Shown piece by piece: positions 29,653-32,937 of a stretch of 32,937 nucleotides of DNA. The position numbers and the translations under genes are program-made. Within the stretch, counting starts at the first letter, position 1; every line of letters begins with the position of its first letter. This DNA is from an uncultured bacterium (GTDB lineage: Bacteria; Verrucomicrobiota; Kiritimatiellia; RFP12; UBA1067): assembly GCA_902770045.1 (NCBI GenBank), contig CACXRO010000035.1, positions 1-32,937 of the forward strand, in the 5' to 3' direction. Below the pieces are notes generated by a model. It made no database searches. It saw only the letters and a list, made by a program, of their open reading frames with translations, and was not told the DNA's origin.

Positions 29653-30644
29653 ACAACCCTCTGCGCTCGAAAAGGACCGAATGGGTCGTCACGCTGCCGG
29701 GGTTCCTCTGGCTGGCGCTCTTCTTCGCCATCCCGGCGCTCATCGTGCTGGCGTTCACCTTCCACGGCCACGACGCCTCGGGCGGCGTCGGCGAGTGGTC
29801 GCTCTCCACCTGGCGCGAGCTCGTGGACCCCGACTACCCGGCGATTGTCTGGAACACGATCAGGATCTCGTTCGAGGTCACGATATGGTCGATCGTCCTC
29901 GCGGTTCCGTCCGCCTACGCGATCGCGCGGATGAACTCGCGCTGGCGCGCGGTGGTGGCGGGCTCGATCATGCTGCCGTTCTGGACGAGTTTCGTCGTGA
30001 GGGTCTTCGCCTGGAAGACGATGCTCCATCCCGACGGCTGGCTGCAGGCGTGCTACTGCGCGTGGCTTAGGACGCGCGAATGGCTCTTCAGCTGGCTGCC
30101 CGCGGCGGTCCAGAAGCTGCTCGTCGCAATCGGCGCGGCGTCGTCCGAGCCGTTCTCGGAGGCCACCTCTACCATCCTCGACTCCGAGGCGGCGGTGGTG
30201 CTCGTCTCCGTCTACTCCTTCCTGCCGTTCGCGATCATGCCCATCTACACCGCGGCGGAGAAGTTCGACTTCTCGCTGATGGAGGCGGCGCGCGACCTCG
30301 GGGCCAAGAACTTCTACGCCTTCCGCAAGATCTTCCTCCCCGGCGTCCGGCAGGGCGTCGTCTCGGCGGTGCTGATGGTGTTCATCCCGGCTATCGGCTC
30401 CTACGTCATCCCGCAGGTGCTCGGCGGCACCAACTGCGTCCTGATCGGCAACAAGATCTTCATGCGCGCGATCCAGAACCGCAACATCCCGCACGCCTCG
30501 GCGCTCGCCGCGCTGATGGCGGTGTCGGTGCTGGTGCCGCTCGGGATGGCGCTGTGGTGGAAGAAGCGCCAGGACGCGCGCGGCCGCCGCCGCATCCAGG
30601 AGCAGTCGGCGCGCATGGGCGCGGAAGGGGGGCGCGCGTCATGA
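29649..30644 (+). CDS. potB: polyamine-type ABC transporter permease PotB
   Basis: A 331-residue inner-membrane permease. GTG at 29649 overlaps the potA stop (GTGA). Six membrane segments and the EAA loop EAARDLGAKNFYAFRKIFLP, where the ATPase docks, are clear, and IPAIGSYVIPQVLGGTNCVLIGNKI is typical of PotB. The periplasmic loop after the third helix is enlarged (about 125-180: QACYCAWLRTREWLFSWL and on), longer than in classical PotB. It joins PotC to form the import channel. The basic tail (RQDARGRRRIQEQ) is extended. Its end overlaps the potC start (ATGA). Confidence 0.92.
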   Translation: MNNPLRSKRTEWVVTLPGFLWLALFFAIPALIVLAFTFHGHDASGGVGEWSLSTWRELVDPDYPAIVWNTIRISFEVTIWSIVLAVPSAYAIARMNSRWRAVVAGSIMLPFWTSFVVRVFAWKTMLHPDGWLQACYCAWLRTREWLFSWLPAAVQKLLVAIGAASSEPFSEATSTILDSEAAVVLVSVYSFLPFAIMPIYTAAEKFDFSLMEAARDLGAKNFYAFRKIFLPGVRQGVVSAVLMVFIPAIGSYVIPQVLGGTNCVLIGNKIFMRAIQNRNIPHASALAALMAVSVLVPLGMALWWKKRQDARGRRRIQEQSARMGAEGGRAS

Positions 30645-31465
30645 AGCGGTCGATGTTCTCGGTGGCGGTGCTCGCCGCGGTGCTCGCCTTCCTCTACGTG
30701 CCGATCGTGCTCGTCGTCGTCTACGGCTTCATCCCCAACGGCATCTCGATGTCGTTCTTCGACGCGCACGGCCGCTTCATCGGCTTCACCTGCAAGTGGT
30801 ACGCCCAGATCTTCTCCGGCGACTACTCGGTGAAGGCGCTGATGCAGAGCTTCTGGCTGTCTCTCACCGTCGCCGGGCTCTCCACCCTGGTCTCCTGCGT
30901 GATCGGCACCACCTCGGCGCTCGCCCTCCACCGCTGGCGCGACCGGCTGCAGACCATCCACCACGCGCTCGTATACACCCCGCTGGTGATGCCCGACATC
31001 CTCATCGGCATTTCGCTCTTGATGCTCTTCGTGGCCGCCAAGGTGGAGTGCGGGTTCTGGACCATCCTCATCGCCCACGTCACGTTCTGCGTCTCCTACG
31101 TGGCGATGACCGTGCTCGCGCGGCTTCAGGACTTCGACGACCGCATCACCGAGGCAGCCTACGACCTCGGCGCCGGGCCGTGGTACGCGTTCTTCCACGT
31201 GGAGCTCCCCATCCTGCTGCCGGGGATCGTCGCCGGCGGGCTCCTCGCGTTCACGCTCTCGATCGACGACGTCGTCATCACCTCCTTTGTCAACGGCGCC
31301 GGCACCAACACCTTCCCGACCTACGTCTCGTCGATGACCAAGCACTCGCGCAACCTGCCGAGCGTGTTCGCGCTCTCGACGCTGATGCTCATCTTCACCT
31401 GCGTCCTCGTGGGCGCCTCCAAGCTCATCACCAGCCGCAGCCACGCCACGGCCAAGAAGGGATAG
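30641..31465 (+). CDS. potC: polyamine-type ABC transporter permease PotC
   Basis: A 274-residue permease with six membrane segments. The EAA loop is EAAYDLGAGPWYAFFHVELP, and SIDDVVITSFVNGAG then TFPTYVSSM is the PotC signature. ATG 30641 overlaps the potB stop. No substrate-binding protein gene (potD) follows; ruvB begins nine bases after the stop, so the binding protein must be encoded elsewhere or be lost. Confidence 0.92.
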   Translation: MKRSMFSVAVLAAVLAFLYVPIVLVVVYGFIPNGISMSFFDAHGRFIGFTCKWYAQIFSGDYSVKALMQSFWLSLTVAGLSTLVSCVIGTTSALALHRWRDRLQTIHHALVYTPLVMPDILIGISLLMLFVAAKVECGFWTILIAHVTFCVSYVAMTVLARLQDFDDRITEAAYDLGAGPWYAFFHVELPILLPGIVAGGLLAFTLSIDDVVITSFVNGAGTNTFPTYVSSMTKHSRNLPSVFALSTLMLIFTCVLVGASKLITSRSHATAKKG

Positions 31466-31474
31466 CCGGTCGTC

Positions 31475-32467
31475 ATGGCGGAGAGAAGGCAGAGCGAGGA
31501 ACTGAACCGGTCGACGGCGTTCGACAACCGGCTGCGCCCCTCCGACTTCGACGGCTTCGTCGGCCAGTCGAAGGTACGCGACCGCCTGATGCTCGCGGTG
31601 AAGGCGGCGAAGGACCGCGGCGAGACGCTCGACCACGTGCTCTTCTCCGGCCCGCCCGGACTCGGCAAGACCACGCTCTCCTACATCCTCGGCGAGGCGA
31701 TGGGGGTGAACGTGAAGACCACCTCCGGCCCCGTCCTCACCAAGCCCGGCGACCTTGCCGGACTCCTCACCTCGCTCGAGCCCGGCGAGATCGTCTTCAT
31801 CGACGAGATCCACCGCATGTCCAAGACGGTGGAGGAATATCTCTATTCGGCGATGGAGGACTTCTCCATCGACATCCTGCTCGACCAGGGACCCAACGCG
31901 CGCTCGGTGCGGCTCGACCTGCCGCGCTTCACCCTCGTCGGCGCCACCACCCGCATCGGCCTCATCGCCGCTCCGCTCCGCGCCCGTTTCGGCCTCGTCA
32001 ACCGCCTTTCCTACTACGAGCCGGAGGAGCTCGCCGAGATCGTCCGCCGCTCCGCCGCCAAGCTCGGCGTCGACGTCGACGACGCCGGCGCCGCGGAGAT
32101 TGCGCGCCGCAGCCGCGGCACCCCCAGAATCGCCAACAACCTGCTCAGGCGCGTGCGCGACTACGCCCAGGTCAAGGCCGGCAATTTCATCACCGGACAG
32201 GTTGCCGCCGACTCGCTCGCGCTCCTCGAGATCGACCCGCACGGGCTGGACGAGATGGACCGTAAGGTACTCGAGACGGTGTGCGTGAAGTTCGGCGGCG
32301 GACCGGTGGGGCTCTCCACCATCGCCGTCTCGGTCGGCGAGGAGCCGGACACCATCGAGGAGGCGTACGAGCCGTTTCTGATCATGGAAGGGTACCTGGA
32401 GCGGACGCCCAAGGGGCGCGTGGCCACCGACCTCGCCTTCTCAACCCTCGGCCTCAACGACAGATAG
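31475..32467 (+). CDS. ruvB: Holliday junction branch migration ATPase RuvB
   Basis: A 330-residue hexameric DNA motor that drives branch migration with RuvA. It opens with the typical N-terminus ([17 protein letters not shown]), then Walker A GPPGLGKT (59-66), Walker B FIDEIHR, sensor 1 GATTR and the arginine finger region LRARFG, and the winged-helix C-terminus ([12 protein letters not shown] then [17 protein letters not shown]). Complete and normal in length. It lies nine bases after potC on the same strand with no ribosome binding site, so it may be read with the transporter operon. RuvA and RuvC are not in the window. Confidence 0.96.
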   Translation: MAERRQSEELNRSTAFDNRLRPSDFDGFVGQSKVRDRLMLAVKAAKDRGETLDHVLFSGPPGLGKTTLSYILGEAMGVNVKTTSGPVLTKPGDLAGLLTSLEPGEIVFIDEIHRMSKTVEEYLYSAMEDFSIDILLDQGPNARSVRLDLPRFTLVGATTRIGLIAAPLRARFGLVNRLSYYEPEELAEIVRRSAAKLGVDVDDAGAAEIARRSRGTPRIANNLLRRVRDYAQVKAGNFITGQVAADSLALLEIDPHGLDEMDRKVLETVCVKFGGGPVGLSTIAVSVGEEPDTIEEAYEPFLIMEGYLERTPKGRVATDLAFSTLGLNDR

Positions 32468-32515
32468 CGCGGCAGTTTCCGCGGCACTTTGCGCGGCAGA
32501 TTCCGCGGCGATTGG
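32468..32515 (+). repeat. four 12-base tandem repeats directly after ruvB
   Basis: CGCGGCAGTTTC, CGCGGCACTTTG, CGCGGCAGATTC and CGCGGCGATTGG follow each other without gaps, beginning at the base after the ruvB stop codon. Same family as the units at 883-936 and 16036-16047. Confidence 0.75.
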
Positions 32516-32564
32516 GTAGGATGCAGAGTAATTTCTGCGGCGGGATACTGATAATTTGATCAGG

Positions 32565-32594
32565 TTGACGGATGACGAGATGATATGGTAAAAT
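32565..32594 (+). promoter_or_regulatory. promoter of the oxidoreductase gene
   Basis: TTGACG (32565-32570), an 18-base spacer and TAAAAT (32589-32594) preceded by TGG. Predicted start near 32601 gives a leader of about 25 bases with GGAAAGGA as ribosome binding site before the ATG at 32626. Confidence 0.55.
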
Positions 32595-32625
32595 GTGGGC
32601 AAACGATTGGAAAGGACTATCGACA

Positions 32626-32937
32626 ATGAGCAGATTCGACATGGCATCTGGCGCCGGCAGGCGCGATTTTCTCAAGGGCGCGGCGTGGATGGGCGCGGCC
32701 GCAGTGGCGGCTACGCCGATTAGGCTCTTCGGCGCGGCGGCGTCTGGCGCGCCGATGCAGGGCGTCGGCCTCGGGCGCAGGCTGAAGAAGGTGCGCGTCG
32801 CAGTGATCGGCGTCGGCCGGCGCGGCGTCTCCGCGCTTCACCGCATCTCGATGATCCCCGGCACCGAGGTCGCGGCGATCGCGGACCTCTTCCAGGACCG
32901 CATCGACGGGGAGCTGAAGTACCTGCGCGACAACCAC
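32626..32937 (+). CDS. Tat-exported Gfo/Idh/MocA-type oxidoreductase, cut by window end
   Basis: The first 104 residues only. RRDFLKGAAW is a twin-arginine signal; the Ala-rich region ends near GAAASGA. Then VRVAVIGVGRRGVSALHRI begins the nucleotide-binding Rossmann fold with the GxGxxG-type loop (GVGRRG), and GTEVAAIADLFQDRID is the second strand, with the acidic residue that holds the cofactor ribose. Members act on sugars and inositols with NAD(P); Tat-exported versions are common in the PVC group and Bacteroidetes and are thought to act on carbohydrates outside the cytoplasm with a bound cofactor. The C-terminal substrate domain is outside the window. Confidence 0.85.
   Translation, partial: MSRFDMASGAGRRDFLKGAAWMGAAAVAATPIRLFGAAASGAPMQGVGLGRRLKKVRVAVIGVGRRGVSALHRISMIPGTEVAAIADLFQDRIDGELKYLRDNH

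Noticed and set aside
32468..32515. Possible CRISPR array in the 12-base repeats
   Set aside because: Units are 12 bases and contiguous, with no spacers and no cas genes nearby.

Overview
This is a GC-rich bacterial chromosomal window with dense, mostly plus-strand genes, short operons and many 4-base ATGA/GTGA overlaps. The best guess is a member of the PVC group, probably a gut-type Kiritimatiellota/Verrucomicrobiota. The reasons are twin-arginine (Tat) signals on a Gfo/Idh/MocA oxidoreductase and on calcineurin-like phosphoesterases, LamG-like surface repeats containing an LEYLESSGTQYIDTG-type motif, a type IV pilin with a sigma54-type promoter, and GT-C membrane proteins. No rRNA or other phylogenetic marker settles this; ruvB is the best one present.

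Layout. 1-3300: a DUF4186-type protein, a 43-residue membrane microprotein whose mRNA looks leaderless, a doubtful ORF, and an AmmeMemoRadiSam pair (amrB-amrA fusion, then amrS) ending in a terminator. 3340-5703: an ECF sigma factor with a C-terminal membrane helix that reads in frame into a LamG/Ig-like exported protein; an ideal internal ribosome binding site and signal peptide suggest two products. 5759-6976 (minus): an AAA ATPase of mobile character with its own strong promoter. 7171-14098: an NtrC-type regulator, candidate enhancer sites, a sigma54 promoter, a type IV pilin, a terminator, and three GT-C-type membrane glycosyltransferases. 14099-14640: a gene-poor stretch with an IS30-like transposase remnant and repeats. 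14648-16030: a Tat-exported phosphoesterase.

16130-25334 is an RND efflux locus: a TetR regulator (with a palindromic operator inside its promoter), a membrane fusion protein, an RND pump and an outer-membrane factor. The fusion protein and pump genes are separated by about 2.5 kb carrying a lipoprotein phosphoesterase and two unrecognised genes, one AT-rich. 25339-28522 is a partial Tad pilus set (cpaB, an FHA-cpaF fusion, tadB). 28546-32467 is potABC followed by ruvB. 32626 onward is the start of a Tat-exported Gfo/Idh/MocA oxidoreductase cut by the window end.

Cross-cutting signals: (i) an extended -10 promoter (TGGTATAAT) with little -35, often placed so that transcription would begin at or next to the start codon; (ii) a 12-base repeat, CGCGGCAGTTTG and variants, in three intergenic sites; (iii) odd-length perfect palindromes centred on a single A, two of them identical and inside coding sequence. 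The most unusual locus is the sigma-factor/surface-protein ORF; the most coherent regulatory story is the NtrC regulator, enhancer, sigma54 promoter and pilin arrangement.
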